From contig NC_134574.1 in the NCBI RefSeq assembly GCF_050947875.1, positions 157,212,699 to 157,276,698 on the forward strand: DNA of 64,000 nucleotides, read 5' to 3'. Source of the stretch: Dermacentor variabilis. Taxonomy: Eukaryota; Arthropoda; Arachnida; Ixodida; Ixodidae. Shown piece by piece: positions 24,128 through 36,610 of this stretch; positions within the stretch are counted from its first letter, which is position 1, and every line of letters starts with the position of its first letter. The translations under genes were made by a program, and so were the position numbers. Under the pieces are notes generated by a model, which did no database searches, was not told where the DNA came from, and saw only the letters and a list, made by a program, of their open reading frames with translations.

Positions 24128-24784
24128 CTACACTATGCTGGCATCGGCAGAAAGTATGAAATCAATTTCATTTCTTTTTTCACAATTAGGACTTTTCCAG
24201 GTCCACTTTCTGTTGCTACGTTTCCTTAAAAACGTGTTCATTATTCTCAGCTCATTCCTTTCTGCGAATTCTACCAGCATCTCTCCTCTAGCGTTTCTAG
24301 AATCTACGCCGTAGTTGCCAATTGCCTGTTCACCCGCCTGCTTTTTCCCCACTTTTGCATTGAAGTCGCCCATTACTACAGTATACTGAGTTTGTACTTC
24401 TCTCATCGCTAATTCAATATCTTCATAGAACTGATCTACTTCATCATCATCGCGACTGGATGCTGAAGCATAGGCTTGGACTATCTTTAATCTATACATC
24501 TTATTAAATTTGATTACGACTACTGATACCCTCTCATTAATGTTGTAGAATTCGTCAATGTTGCCTGCTATGTCCTTACGAATTAGGAATCCTACCCCTT
24601 ATTGCTTCTTATCAGGGAGACCTCTATAGCAGAGGACATGGCAGTTATTTAGCAATGTGTAAGCCTCACCAGTTCTTCTAATCTCACTAAGGCCTATAAT
24701 ATCCCAAACAACGTCTGATAGTTCTTCAAAGAGTCCTGCTGAGCTAGCCTCACTCGACAGAGTTCGGCTGTTAGAGGTTGACAT
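24128..24784 (-). pseudogene. Endonuclease domain of the RTE element (broken)
   Basis: Two open pieces, 24599-24784 and 24128-24499, cover the apurinic/apyrimidinic-type endonuclease that nicks the target DNA for target-primed reverse transcription. Visible signatures are GLSEIRRTGEAY (the conserved Glu region), QAYASASSRDDDEVDQFYED, MGDFNAKVGKK (the GDFN catalytic motif) and KRNEIDFIL. The two pieces are separated by stop codons around 24500-24600, so no intact protein is made. The next open piece contains the final SDHRLV motif. Confidence 0.8.
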
Positions 24785-25106
24785 AGTCAGTTTCCATTGG
24801 CCGCCTGTCCGGACCCAGATATTCTTAGCACCCTCTGCTAAGACTACCGCAACCGAGCATTCGACATAGCTCAGTAAGATAATACCACAGGCGGCTAGGC
24901 TACCTTGTCGCCGAAAAGTACGGCCCAGAGGGCGCTACATGCTTAAGAGATCCGCTGATTTGTCCGCCCTTTGCGGTTTTTACGATATTTTACGAGGTTG
25001 CATGATGTAGTGCCTGCACGCGGTCTTGAACGCGCCTAGGTACACGACACATTTTCGCTGAATTTGAACAGCACTTAACACTTGAGTGTAAAAATAAAAA
25101 AAAAAA

Positions 25107-25561
25107 TTGGAGGACGCTTAAGCTTCGCCTTCAAGAGTGGAACGCGACAGCGTTCCCGTCGACCCGCCAAGGGGTATTGGGCTACGGCGCAGCGACAACG
25201 CGCCCCGCATCGGACGCGGTGAGCGTCAAGCAACGCAGCGTTCGGCGCGACAACGAAATGCGCGCCTCAGCAAGCGACGCACGCCTGAGCCTTCTAAGGT
25301 AACACCGCGTTCACTAGAGGCGCTTTTGTACCGCTTTGAAGCATCGAACTCGTGGCTCAGTGGTAACGTCTCCGTCTCACACTCCGGAGACCCTGGTTCG
25401 ATTCCCACCCAGCCCATCTTGGAAGTTGCTTTTTATTTATGAAGTGCCTGCCGTGATTTATCGCTCACGGCCAACGCCGCGGACGCCGACGCCGACACCG
25501 ACGCCGACGCCGACGACACCGGCTTTTCTGCGACACGAGCTCCTTAACGCTATCGCGTTAA
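25107..25561 (+). mobile_element. Palindrome-ended repeat with tRNA-like module, copy 3, 455 bp
   Basis: Starts TTGGAGGACGCTTAAGCTTC, with the palindrome GGAACGCGACAGCGTTCC near 25138-25155. It ends TTAACGCTATCGCGTTAA (25544-25561). An internal tRNA-like head has an A box TGGCTCAGTGG (25353-25363) and B box GGTTCGATTCC (25395-25405), an anticodon-arm-like CCGTCTCACACTCCGG, and a (GCCGAC)n tract at about 25470-25520. It is in inverted orientation to the copy at 12077-12549, about 12.6 kb away, and very similar to it. An A-run precedes the left end at about 25090-25105. No open frame of note. Confidence 0.8.
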
Positions 25562-26240
25562 AAGGGGAAAGTTTTCAGCGCTTACCGAGAGGCCCGAGTT
25601 GCGTATCATCCGCTCGTCGCGTCTGCTTGTCCCTTGGCGTCCGAAAAATAGCGCTCCCGGGTAGGTATTCAGAATGGGGAGTCGCGCCGCCGTATCAATA
25701 CCGCTCCGAGCCTCGCGCAAAGCAGGCGACTCAGAGCTCCCAATGGTGCCTTCAGCCTTTCTACAGCTTTGGACAGCGGTTAACTAGAGCTAATAAGAAG
25801 GAGGAGGGGGGAGGGTAATGAGAATGGGGGGGGGGGGTTAACTGACCCCGTAGTTTCCTTGGGAACGCTGCGGGCCAAACCGCTATAGGGAGTTGGAAAT
25901 TGTATGCCTCATTTAACCTACAGTGGCGCCTTCTTCGATCAGTCCGACATGGTTTGAACAATTCGCGCTTGTAAGCAATTGACGGCTCTGCTACCACCGC
26001 GGTCGCAATACGATTCTCGGGAATGCAAATGAAAATAAGCAAGAAAGAATAAGAAAACCACCCATTGGGCCATGTGAGATTACGCTATAGATAGCGCTCT
26101 CTCTTGGGGCCAATAGGAGTATTTTGAAATAAACAAATAAAACCTTTCAAATACAATAACACCATATCACTTTCGGGAACATACGGGTTGGTATTTACGA
26201 ACGCATGCGTTTATATCGGAATAGTTGATATCCGAGTTGA
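25562..26240. other. Unassigned DNA
   Basis: No gene or repeat supported. Contains a G-rich tract at about 25798-25840. Confidence 0.4.
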
Positions 26241-26350
26241 TATCATCATCATCACCATTACCACCACCACCACCACCACCACCAACCACCACCACCACCA
26301 CCACCATCATCATCATCATGATTGTTGTTGTTGTTGTTGTTGTTGTTGTT
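26241..26350. repeat. Compound ATC/ACC/TTG trinucleotide microsatellite
   Basis: Consecutive blocks of (ATC), (CAC/ACC), (CAT) and (TTG) units. The His-rich and Leu-rich open frames across it come from these units. Confidence 0.95.
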
Positions 26351-27240
26351 TGATGTGGACAGCTCCGCAGCGGCGCACAGCGCGCATCGATCGAGCTGCT
26401 GCAGCTCGCTAGCTGCAGGGCACCGAGTAACAGTGTTCCTGTTTAAGCGCAGACTCCGGCGACCTATTGTCTCCCGCCTGATCGCCTACAGCTCTTTCCG
26501 GTGTCCCAGCATCCCCACACCCTCCTGTCAGCCATCGTGCGCGAGCAAAGGGCGCGCTTGTTTGCTCTCCAGCTTCGGGTGCTTCCCTAGCGCGCGACGA
26601 ACGTTGTTGTGCGCGTGGACGCTACAGCGAGTGGGTGCGGTGGGCCAAAGTGTTCGGGCTTTCTCTCGAGCTGTGTGCTGTGTCGGTGTGTGTCTTCTGG
26701 GAAAGGGACTGAGGGAGACAGAGAGAGACGGAGAAAAAAAAAGGGGGAGAGTAAAGCATGGAAGGGCGGGTTTCGTAGAACAAGAGACTACAGAAGCGAG
26801 AGCCTGGGGCCGATCAAAGATTAAGTCCCGACCCCGGCTGGCTTCACGGGAATTGCTTCAATATGTTCCCGGTTTCCCCGAGGCGTGCGATAGGCTCGAC
26901 GACGTTGACTGGCTCCTCCGGTCGAGACGATGGCTGAGTTACACGCAGCGAAGGAAAGGAGGACGAGGAGGAAGGAGGGGGACAACACTCTTGTGGGACG
27001 TCGACGTCGCCGTTGTCAACAGAGGCGCTGCCGTGACGCGTCGCGCGCTCTTTGATTGTCGTGGAGTTTGTGCGCGGGAGTGTGTGTAGAAGGCGGCGGT
27101 GGGCTCGGCAACTGTAGCGAGCCTGTCTTCTTTCGGCGATGAATTCGGCGAGAGCGGCGGCGGCGCGGGCGTTTGACGCGCGAAAGACGACGTGCCTCTC
27201 TATGGGCGAGTGCGAGTGTGTGTACAAACAGCGCAAACAA
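26351..27240. other. CpG-rich block, possible promoter or first exon
   Basis: GC-rich with frequent CpG compared with the surrounding DNA. A plus frame of 255 codons (26322-27089) and a minus frame of 130 codons (26844-27236) overlap, and neither has a recognised domain. A small plus-strand frame begins ATG at 27139 with an Ala/Arg-rich start. Such blocks often mark 5' ends of genes, but I see no TATA box, initiator or splice donor that would decide strand. Confidence 0.25.
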
Positions 27241-27379
27241 CCGGAGCGAAGAAACGTAATGCCACGTTTTATGGCTCCAGGGGTACAGAGTCTTCTTTTT
27301 TTTCTGTTCGTTTTATTTTATAGTCCGAAGAAGTTGTCTGCTTTAGTAGGACGTTTCATACCCAATCTGTTACTTGTAA

Positions 27380-27450
27380 TAAAACACACAATAATAATAA
27401 AATACATAATAAATAATAATAATAATAAATAATAAAACATAATAAATAAT

Positions 27451-27505
<55 letters not shown>
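27380..27505. repeat. AAT-rich tract followed by (CA)n microsatellite
   Basis: Irregular AATAAA/AAT units to about 27452, then (CA)n to 27505. Confidence 0.95.
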
Positions 27506-27509
<4 letters not shown>

Positions 27510-28195
27510 GTGCGTGTGTTTAATGTAGTCAGCGCGCAGTTACTCTAAGCCATGATATAAGGTTTTTAAGAACTTCCTGCAGAGCTTTTTGGTTCTATCA
27601 CGTTGGCGTGTGTGTGTCTGTGTGCGTGTGCGTGCGTGCTCGCACCATTCCGATCGATCACTTTTAACAATCACAGTGTGACATATGGCATTTACCATTC
27701 GAAGAATCATGCTAAATACGAGCATTGCTGACCTCAGTAATCAATAGATTAATTTGTCAATCGATATATTGATCCTGTATATCGCGGTGATGAACTTCGG
27801 AAATCTGCAGGCGAAATCAGCTAGGGCAAGACAGGGGTAACTAAAGGTCGCAGGGTGAGGCCGTCGTCCTGGTGTAGTGGACATAAATATAGCCTGAGGA
27901 TGATGATGATAATGGTGCTGCTGCTGATGATGATACTGCTGGGATCCATTACACATCCAAGCCAGCTTTTGAATAAAGATGCTCTGCGCTGCCACCCTTT
28001 CCGTCCGCTTCCGATGGCTCCGTAGTAGTCTCTCCCCTTCGGCAACACGCCTTAACTTTATAAGAATAATTGTAAACGTAAGAAAATATAGCCTACCATT
28101 AGGAAGACTACCAAACGGACAATTCCTCCGCATGGCCTTAGTATTTCCTTTCTTCCTTTCGTTCTTTCTTTTTTCAGGGTTGTGCCAATAGTAAC

Positions 28196-28670
28196 TTTCG
28201 AAACCGCATCGAATCAAATCGAATACTGAACTTTTTTCGAAAAGTTTCCGAATAATTAGTAGTCGTTTTCACAATTACTATAGAACAATGATATTGCACG
28301 TTGACCTACAGTTGTTTATTAAGAGCACGAATAGAGAGCATCAGCAGCAAATAAGCAGCTTGTTCGCGAACTCGGTACGCATTGAAGAGCGTGAATGATG
28401 GCTGTTTAGCCTGAAAAGCCCGATTCTCTGAACGCCGTGTCGTGTTCAATCCGCTACGTAACCTCTCACGTTTTATGCTTGCTGTATATATAAGACCACC
28501 GGGATTGGATTTGTCGCCTATTTGCTTCAACGTTATGCTTGATCGCGACAGGGTGGCGATTCAAAATATTCGAAACATTCGTATTTACGAATACAATCAA
28601 TCACTTCGAAGACCGAGTCCCATAAGGCAATATTTGATTTGATATCCTAAATCGACGAATATTCGCAGAC
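28196..28670. repeat. AT-rich stretch with ATTCGAA words, possible old TIR element
   Basis: CGAATCAAATCGAATACTG near the left and GACGAATATTCGCAGA near the right, with AATATTCGAAACATTCG between, resemble the ATTCGAA-rich ends of the element at 56043-56776. I could not align clean terminal inverted repeats, so this is tentative. Confidence 0.25.
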
Positions 28671-28723
28671 TCTATCTCTTTCTTCCGCTCTTTCTTTCTT
28701 TCCTTCGTGCCCTTTGTTTCCCC

Positions 28724-28726
28724 TAT

Positions 28727-28781
<55 letters not shown>
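28724..28781. repeat. (TTTA)n microsatellite
   Basis: Perfect tetranucleotide array of about 14 units. Confidence 0.97.
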
Positions 28782-28782
<1 letters not shown>

Positions 28783-31479
28783 AACCGAGTCAGCTACCAG
28801 ACAAAAGAACAGGTGTTGTACCGTATAGAATCGTGTAAGGGCCGCACTTTCTCACAATTTTGACGAGGTGCACTCCTTGCATGAGACCGAACCTTTTTAC
28901 GACTTGCACACACCCTGTGGCTCTAGCCATCGAGTGTAGAGGCAAGGGGAAGTACGCATGGGCGCTAAAATTCGCCGCTGAGCGCGAGGCATCGGGGCAC
29001 CGAATGCGATTGCTTCTCCGTTGGAAATTGTTTCCCCAAAATTTTCGGTCGCCAAGTTGGGGGTGCGGCCTTTACCCGAGTCTACACGGTAGCTGCCTCG
29101 GATACACCGAGAAGCCTCCTCTTGGTAGGCTTTAAGCACACGTTCCACCGAGAGCAGTACGCTATTATGGATAGCGTCGCCTCCGTACAGTTCTTCAAAC
29201 GTGATTTAAGCAACGGCTCGCTCATGTTCCGAACTCTCTTCCGTATACACCCCACGTTGGGAAAAAGCTGCGTTTCAAGCATACCTTAGCGTATAGCAAA
29301 TACTCCTTGCAAACGACTAGTACGGTCACGGTGCTGAGGCATTGTCGAAAATAAACGCATAAAAAAAACGACACTCGAAAATCCGCCAACCCGACCGCAC
29401 TGAAGACTCCAACCGTCCGCGGCAGCTTCTAACGACCCTTATAGACTGCTGGCCAGAACAAGAAACAATGGAGATAAAACGTTCAAACTTCGAAACAAAT
29501 GCATATCAGGGACGTTGCGGTACGGCTTTCGCGTTCCTCGTCCTCGCGAAAGCGCACGCCAAAAAGAAAAAAGACGAAGAAAAGAAGAGGTGGCCCACCG
29601 GAGCAAATGGAAAGCCGCGAACTCGCGCGGCCCCCCTTCTCGCCCGCCTCCTACATCTTAATCGGAACTCAATGGCTCCAAATTGCGTTCCGACGCGGCA
29701 TCGCTCCATTGCTTGCCGGGTCCGCGTTTTGCCGTCTCGCTTCGTCCTCGCACCTCGACGTGTCTGTGCTCCACACGTACAAATCTTAACGGGTACGCTG
29801 CCCGCCATCGCAGCAAGATTGTTGCACGAGAGTGCTTGTTTGTGTTGGTCCCCGAACCAGTCGTTCCTTAAAGCAGGTCTCCTCTGGATCTGCGTTAGAA
29901 GGCCCCTTGCGCTTTTACGTTCATGCATTTTTTTTTCGTGCTATAGTTGCTGCAGGGCCGACTTGTTTCTTCACCATCCCGCAATGAGGCGGCGAACGGT
30001 CCCCAATAGCGTCCTCCCCAATCATCCGCTTCAGGCGCGCGCGTACCTCGCTCGCCTGGTGGGCACGCTATCCGCCTATTTGCGCGAGCGAGCGCGCGAA
30101 GCGCTGATTGATTTAGCCGCGGCCGCATGCAAACGCTATGGTGAATTTATCGTTTGTTCTATCGTTCTCTTTCAAATTCATGCTTTCCAACTGCTTGTTT
30201 TCTTATCCCTCACTTTTTTTTTAACGGTTGTTCCCAGTGCAACTTGTTTTTGTTTCATTCTCGCTATGTTACAACCAGTGAAATGGCGAAGGGAAAAAAA
30301 AAAGATGTGGAAATGACAAGGGCAACAAAAACTCAAAGTGTGGGTGGACGATTGGATGATTTCTCTCCATCGTAAGATAGAAGCTGCGCAGGCGGACGAT
30401 GTAGCGTTCTGGGTGCATGAAAAGAAGTTCATACATTGAAGGGAAAACAAAAAATCGAAGGTGTGGTAAAAAAAAAAAGAACATTCATTAGGCTGCATGC
30501 GTGTCGAACAATGCGATGATTACGCATTCTCCAGGGGGTGGGGGATGGACATGATGCGATTCCAACGGCTAAAGATGGCGCACGGCCATTGTCTATAGGC
30601 TGCTGCAGCTCGCGCCTGATTCCCTTTGGCCTGTGGAATGCAGGCTTGGTATGTAAGAAAGAAACACAGACACGAAGGGTCACTAACAGCTCGCAGCTAC
30701 AACAGCCTCTCACGTCTTTGGAAACTGCAGTAAAAAAAAAAAAAAAAACTGCGGCGAGCGTGCGTATATGAACGCGTAAGAAACTTCTACGCAGGACATA
30801 GAAACGTAGGGGGCTCCGTCGTTTTTGTCTGGTGCTTTCTGTCCCTCGTTAGTAAGTAAAAATTGCTTACTTGCGTACGCAGAGACGCGGATAGACTCGA
30901 ACACAAACAGGCAGTCATCTTGCACATGGTATACCTTCTCCCGGTTAGCCGGTGACGAAGTGCGAATGGTTCGCGACACACCTACAGCAAGCTGCGTACT
31001 TCAATACTTTCGAACACATCTTGTCTGTACACTTGTACGCTTTAGCCCTGGTGGGCACGGCACCCTGTGGTCCGAGTTACAGTCTTAAGTGTCGTCAAGG
31101 GTGCAAATCGATACACCTTTACAGCGATGCGATGCTATTACACCCTACGAAGCTACCGCAACGCGCAGCGTTCCCACTCCCATATTCTTCGGTACTTTAG
31201 TAGGTCTGCGAGGTCTGACCTTGGAAGGGGTATAGTCAGCGTCTCTCGTTGTCATGGCGACGGAGGTGATCACGCATCCTTTCTACCGCTGGCGAGACTT
31301 AGCACGCGAACATTAAGGATCCGGCCACTTTAGGTAGCTAATAAACCCCTCGTATATGCTATCGTATAAAGGCATCGAACCTGCCTGAGACATCAAACCT
31401 ACAGGAGACCCTCGCTATGCAATGAACGGAAAGAATGGGGGAACGAGGGGCCCCATTTTTGTTTTTGATGACCATGTAG
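28782..31479. other. Unassigned DNA, GC-rich at 29450-30150
   Basis: A plus frame of 282 codons starts with ATG at 29468, but it overlaps an open minus frame of 140 codons, turns into low-complexity Phe/Leu sequence at the end and shows no domain. Base composition explains it. No splice or promoter signal could be assigned. Confidence 0.4.
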
Positions 31480-31489
31480 ACTATAGCAG

Positions 31490-31590
31490 GTGTAAAAAGA
31501 TTAGAAAGTTTACAAGCTGAGGGCGGAGTGGGCTGTTAGGAGAGGACATCGTCCAGCAGCGGACATGCAATTCACGATGATGATGACTGT
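31490..31590 (+). mobile_element. RTE-type 3' end fragment with (GATGAT) tail
   Basis: GGACATCGTCCAGCAGCGGACATG followed by a short GATGATGATGA run resembles the 3' terminus of the RTE copy at 48664-50060 (CCTTTGCCCTGCAGTGGGCG and an ATG-repeat tail when read on its own strand). Only about 100 bp remain, so assignment is tentative. Confidence 0.4.
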
Positions 31591-31739
31591 CATAAAGACT
31601 TTCTGCCTGACAGAGAACGACAATTAGACGGGAAGTACTCAACTTAACGGTAATTAGGTTTAGTAGGTTTATTTCACCACATGACTAAACAATGAAGTGC
31701 ACCCCTTGCTCTTTGTCTTAAGACACGCTGCGTATACTA

Positions 31740-31910
31740 TACAGGGCGTTTCGCGTAACTTCAACCAAAGATTTAAAAGAAGTGGTTAACCTCAGCTGAA
31801 TGAAACCAACGGCATATGGTTTCGCATCATGCCACGTTCCTTCGAGTATTCTTTTTTATTCCGCTTAGTTAATTAACCAAGATGAATTATGCAAACATTT
31901 TAATATTCAC
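31740..31910 (+). repeat. Repeat starting ACAGGGCGTTTCGCGTAACTTC
   Basis: Opening phrase and the TTAGTTAATTAACCAAG core are shared in order with the stretch at 16187. The remainder has diverged and boundaries are not visible. Confidence 0.35.
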
Positions 31911-33289
31911 TTCAGGGCCAAGGGCGTTTCGTTGCGTTGTAAAGGGGGGTTGAGAAACGATCGATTCAATTTTTTTGTATATAGCAACGTACATGCTGTG
32001 TGGCAGTTTTATTCGGCGTTGAAAGTAAAACCAGGGAAATGTCACATAAAATCAAGTGACTGCACTTAAGTGACTGCAAGGGGGGGAGGGGGGGGGACAC
32101 AGGAGTCGTGATCAGACTTTCACATTCACTAAGCCAAGTACAGCGTGTCTAAAATCAGACACTCCTCAAGTCTGTCGCTTTCAGGTACGGTAGGAGAGCT
32201 CGAGCGGCTTTCTAGGCTGATGGCTTTCCGGATGCCAGGCTCCCAAAATCTTAATTTCTGTAAATGGCCGATCGTCCAATCTATTCAAGGCTCACCGGAG
32301 TGTCTGGCGTTGTTTATCGAAGCGAGAACAGGGGCGGAGGAGAAGATCGATGGTGTGTTCAAACCGGCATTTAGCGCTATTAGTTGAGTCACTCATTCCA
32401 ATGCCATAACTGTACACAAATACCCACAAAGTGGACGTGTTTGGCCTGAACATAACTGCAATGAAAATACAGGCCACTTTTCACCATATAGCCCCCACTC
32501 AAATAAAAATATCAAATGATATGATCAGTGCACTAAAGAGTTATAGCGCCACAGGTTATTGCAAATGTTCGGGACAAAGATCACAATTGCCTATACATGC
32601 AGCATAATCACTACAACAAGTACACATGTAATACGCAATATGTAAAAAAAAAAATCCATTTCGTTTTTTCTTACTACTACTACTTTTCAATCAAACACAA
32701 ATAATTTCCTTTGCTCTATCTCTGACTTCTTTGTTCATATTCGATGGTTGTAACTAACAAAAAAAATCTAGCTTCTTGGATTGTCGTGTTCTGCTCGTGC
32801 GAGCATGTAAGAGAGCGATGGTGTTGAGTACAAGGAGGGGGAGGGGGCGGAGCCTTTATACGTTCTGCGGGAATATGCGCGAATGAGAAAATTGCTGGAC
32901 AAATACTCGCCTAACGTAGTGACGTCCTTTAACGTCTGGGTCTGTCCGCAAACTGACCTTAAGAGACTCTTGGCTCACTATTAAACAATTAAGAGACTTG
33001 TTGCTCAACAAAAAGTAACATTCAGAAGATTCCTGACATCATAACAGCAGATGTGAGAATTATGGAGCTTCGGTCGTGAAGTTTTCACAGCGGGCCCCAT
33101 ACTAAGCTCGATCCCCGAATTTCCCAGGTAGACGTCGAGCCCATCATTTAAATATATTATTCTCTTTCTCTCCGTCTCTCTCTGTTTGTAAAAATGGGAA
33201 GCAGCATAAAGTTTAGGGAGTGTAGACTCTCTGAATGCATTGTTGGTATTTAGCCACTTCAATTAAAATTTTTTTATGGTAAAAAAATG
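31911..33289. other. Unassigned DNA
   Basis: No gene or clear repeat. A G-rich tract lies at 32080-32096. Confidence 0.4.
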
Positions 33290-34255
33290 TTTCCAAAACT
33301 CGTTGCAGCCATATGCCAAAGGCCAGTTGCTGGTACAATTGAACAGTAAGAGTCAGGAAAATCAGCTGGTGCTTAATGCGTACAATATGTCGTTAGTGAA
33401 TCAGCACAATGCGTTGGCGGGATAGTTGGTGCGAATCCATAATTGTCATCACTCTGCGAACCAAATTTTCATTGCACAGTTAAATATGTTGCAGGCTGCG
33501 GGTTACCTAAGTGGGGTGGTGACGTCATCCTCAGAGGTATTGCTTCAGAAACTGAAAGGGAAGCGGCGCAAAAGTAACTCTATTACACAAAAGAAGAGGC
33601 CTGAAGTTGTGCGGTATTGCCATAGAGTGGCTCACAATCTAAAGAATGTGGCCACTAGATACCAAATTCCCGTAGAGTTTTCTGCTCCTCAGAAACTGTA
33701 ATGTTGTGCACCCATATTTCTAAAACAAGTAGAAAACCAGTTTGTGAAAAGAACCACGCGAAGTTTGTAGATTGCAGCCTCGATGTGGTATACAAGATTC
33801 CATTATCATGTGGCAAAGTGTATGTACGGCAGTTAGGCCTCTGTGTTAACGAGTGCCTTAGAGCACATGAGCGATCCATACCAAAGGCACAGGTTCCCAT
33901 TTGGCACAACATTGTAAAATATGCAATCGCAAAGCCATGTTTCGTGATACTACGATTTAGAATAAGAGCCGTGATACCACCGCTCGAGAGTTATCGGGAG
34001 CATTTTTCATACAGTCATTGGGGTCACAGCGCATTAGTGTGCCTTATTTAACCTTGTACAGTGCTGAATATGGTTTTTTAGATTCTGTGGCATAAGTGCG
34101 CTCTTGTGATCGGATGTTGGTGGTTCCTGCACATGGTGCTCACTGCGCATGTTCCTATAGTTTCTGCGGTCTATAAAGGAGTGTCGCAATAAAACGATGT
34201 CAGTTTAGAGTAGCACCTCGTCCTGGAGGAGGGGGGGTCGTCTTTCTTGTGTCCA
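33290..34255 (+). mobile_element. Penelope-like element (PLE) 3' half, frameshifted
   Basis: Two adjoining plus-strand frames encode the region downstream of the RT and the GIY-YIG endonuclease of a Penelope-like retroelement. 33426-33701 reads KRPEVVRYCHRVAHNL and ATRYQIPVEFSAPQKL. After a change of frame, 33701-34051 reads VVYKIPLSCGKVYVRQLGLC, then VNECLRAHERS. The Tyr-x-Ile/Val-Gly core of the endonuclease is altered to YVR. A polyadenylation-like AATAAA lies near 34187, followed by TCGTCTTTCTTGTGTCC at 34229-34246. The RT domain upstream is absent, so the copy is inactive. Confidence 0.75.
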
Positions 34256-34760
34256 TTGTTTCGAGCTAAACAAAGTAATTACCGTTAGTAAATATTTCAC
34301 ACGATTTCTTACATAATGCACAATTTACCTAAGAACCGGTGAAAAGAAAAAAACAAAATGAGCAAAAATTGGCATATCAGATTTTATATAACGTACGTAC
34401 AATCCTTTCCGCATGCATAGTAGGAGCTGGTTATTACCACCAGTTCATATAGACTCATCGCACTATATCGGCTTACAAACTACAACCGTTTTACTAATAA
34501 GTCAACCAGACCGAGACAATGGGGTCAAATCGAAACCGCGCCGTTTCTCCACTGTAGCAGCAACTTCACTATATGCGTGTCCACTGCACCGAGCACCGAT
34601 ACTGCAGCTTTAATTCATGTCACACGTGTGCGATCGCACGCTTAAAGGCCGTGGCTCCTCGCACGAAGGGAAACTGCATGCTGGAAGATCCGCGGCACTG
34701 CTCCCTCAACCGCAATATTAGGGAAGAACACGCCATTTATCCGCTTTTCTCTATCCTCCA

Positions 34761-34894
<134 letters not shown>

Positions 34895-35318
34895 GCAACT
34901 GCTTCTAGAAACTACACGGCTCGTCTCCCGGCTGGTGTGTATCGTACGAACGTCGACGGCTCGTGAGTGATTTGGCAGACATGCAAGCACGCATAGCAAT
35001 TGTTCCTCTCTGAGTGGAACGCTCTATATCCTAAAGAAAGAAAATTCCCCTGCCTTCACGGGGGAATAGAGGATTTCGACACCTGGCAATTAGGGAGGAA
35101 CCTACGCTGCGCATTTCTTTATTGCTACCACTTAATTTCTTTCTGTTCAATGCGCCTAATGCCTCCCCCAGAGCGCTCTGTTAAAGATTTCGTAACACGT
35201 CGTAAAAAGGAAAAAAAATGCTGGTACGGCGTTTCCCTTACTTTCATGTGCAGATGTGCGCCCACTCTGATACGTTGCGAAGTTCCAATATGCCCTGCGT
35301 TTTATTGTTACAAAAAAG

Positions 35319-35321
<3 letters not shown>

Positions 35322-35383
<62 letters not shown>
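35322..35383. repeat. (TA)n microsatellite
   Basis: Perfect dinucleotide array of about 31 units, preceded by an A-rich stretch. Confidence 0.97.
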
Positions 35384-35385
<2 letters not shown>

Positions 35386-36488
35386 TTGAATCCTATAAAC
35401 ATGTGCGCGGGCGGCAATTTTGCGGGAATAATGGATGGAGCCAGCTTCCCTAATTACCCCCTTTATAGTCCGTAGAAACGTGTATCGGGAATAGATTACG
35501 GGATGGGTAATTGTTTTCTTCGGGTAAGCGTTCTTAAAACACCTCGTCTGGGTTTCGGGGGCGGAGTTGCCGTCCTGTCAGGAAACAAATTCCCAGGTAT
35601 ACACGCACGCGATAGCGTTTTCAATGTTTATTCTTCCATTTGTTTTTGTTTTTACTTATGCTTATTTGATTTTTTCTTAGTATGATGCGTTGTTTCCAAT
35701 ATTTTAAGTCTTCAAGCGCATGGGCGTGTTGTTCTTTTCAAGATGCAATTTAGTAGTCCGCTCCGATTTTTCTCTTTATGGTGTTTGTGTGCTTCCACGA
35801 TTAACGATAGTAACAATATTCTCCTATAACACATCTCCGTTTCTCCACTATATGACCTCTTTAAAAGCGTCATTCAGCGCTGCCACGGCGCTATTAAACA
35901 TCTTCAAATATAGCGTGTTTTCATACAGGACACTCATCCTGCGCCTGGTGGCGCTATGGACGCTGCTGACAGATATGCAATGCTTCTACACGCGTGCACT
36001 TTCGACCACAATTCTGCACGAGCCGAATTCAGCGGATCGCCATCGTGTATAGGCTGTCGTCTGCAACCGTCACGCTCAGTGATCTCAACCAACCCGATCC
36101 GGAATGTTCTCGATCGCAATAAAAAAAAAAAAATGATCCAGATTAGGCTTCACGACAATCGAAAGTGGCTGTGTTGCACCTGTATTTAATAACAACCGAA
36201 AGCCAAAGCAATTGAAACTACCGCTACCTCCCTCTCGTAACACAGCTGGCGGAGTCAAGCTGTCAGAACAGGGCCTGCATTCCTTGGACAAGTGGGCTAC
36301 CTAACCATACTGCTTTGCTAAAGCGCTCAACTGCACGCAACTGCACAAATGTGATACCGATCAAGCTCGCGCTGTCAAACAAAGACGAGAGAGCGGGACT
36401 TGCGCCGCACACGCAAATCAGCCATCGCGCTCAACGCGCCACTCAAAGCACGTTGAAGTAGAGCTGCAGCTATATTATCGTCGTCAGG
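35384..36488. other. Unassigned DNA
   Basis: Nothing recognised; short frames only. Confidence 0.4.
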
Positions 36489-36610
36489 AGCAAGAGAGAG
36501 AGACAAAAGGGAAGGAAAGACAGGGAGGTTAGCCAGTGCAAATACCGGCTGGCTACCCTGTGCTGGGGAAAGGGGTAAAGGGAATAAAAGGAGAAGGAAG
36601 AGAGAAGAAA
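36489..36610 (+). repeat. GA-associated repeat, copy 4
   Basis: AGAGAGAGAGAC, then AGACAGGGAGGTTAGCCAGT, CCGGCTGGCTACCCTGTG, and CTGGGGAAAGGGG with a purine-rich end. It matches the other three copies in phrase order, on the same strand. Confidence 0.6.

Noticed and set aside
26322..27089. 255-codon plus-strand frame
   Set aside because: Begins inside the TTG microsatellite (poly-Leu) and continues through a CpG-rich block without domains.
26241..28781. CRISPR array
   Set aside because: Repeats here are microsatellites without spacers, and the DNA is eukaryotic.
29468..30316. 282-codon plus-strand frame starting at ATG
   Set aside because: Overlaps a 140-codon minus-strand frame, ends in low-complexity Phe/Leu sequence, and shows no family resemblance.
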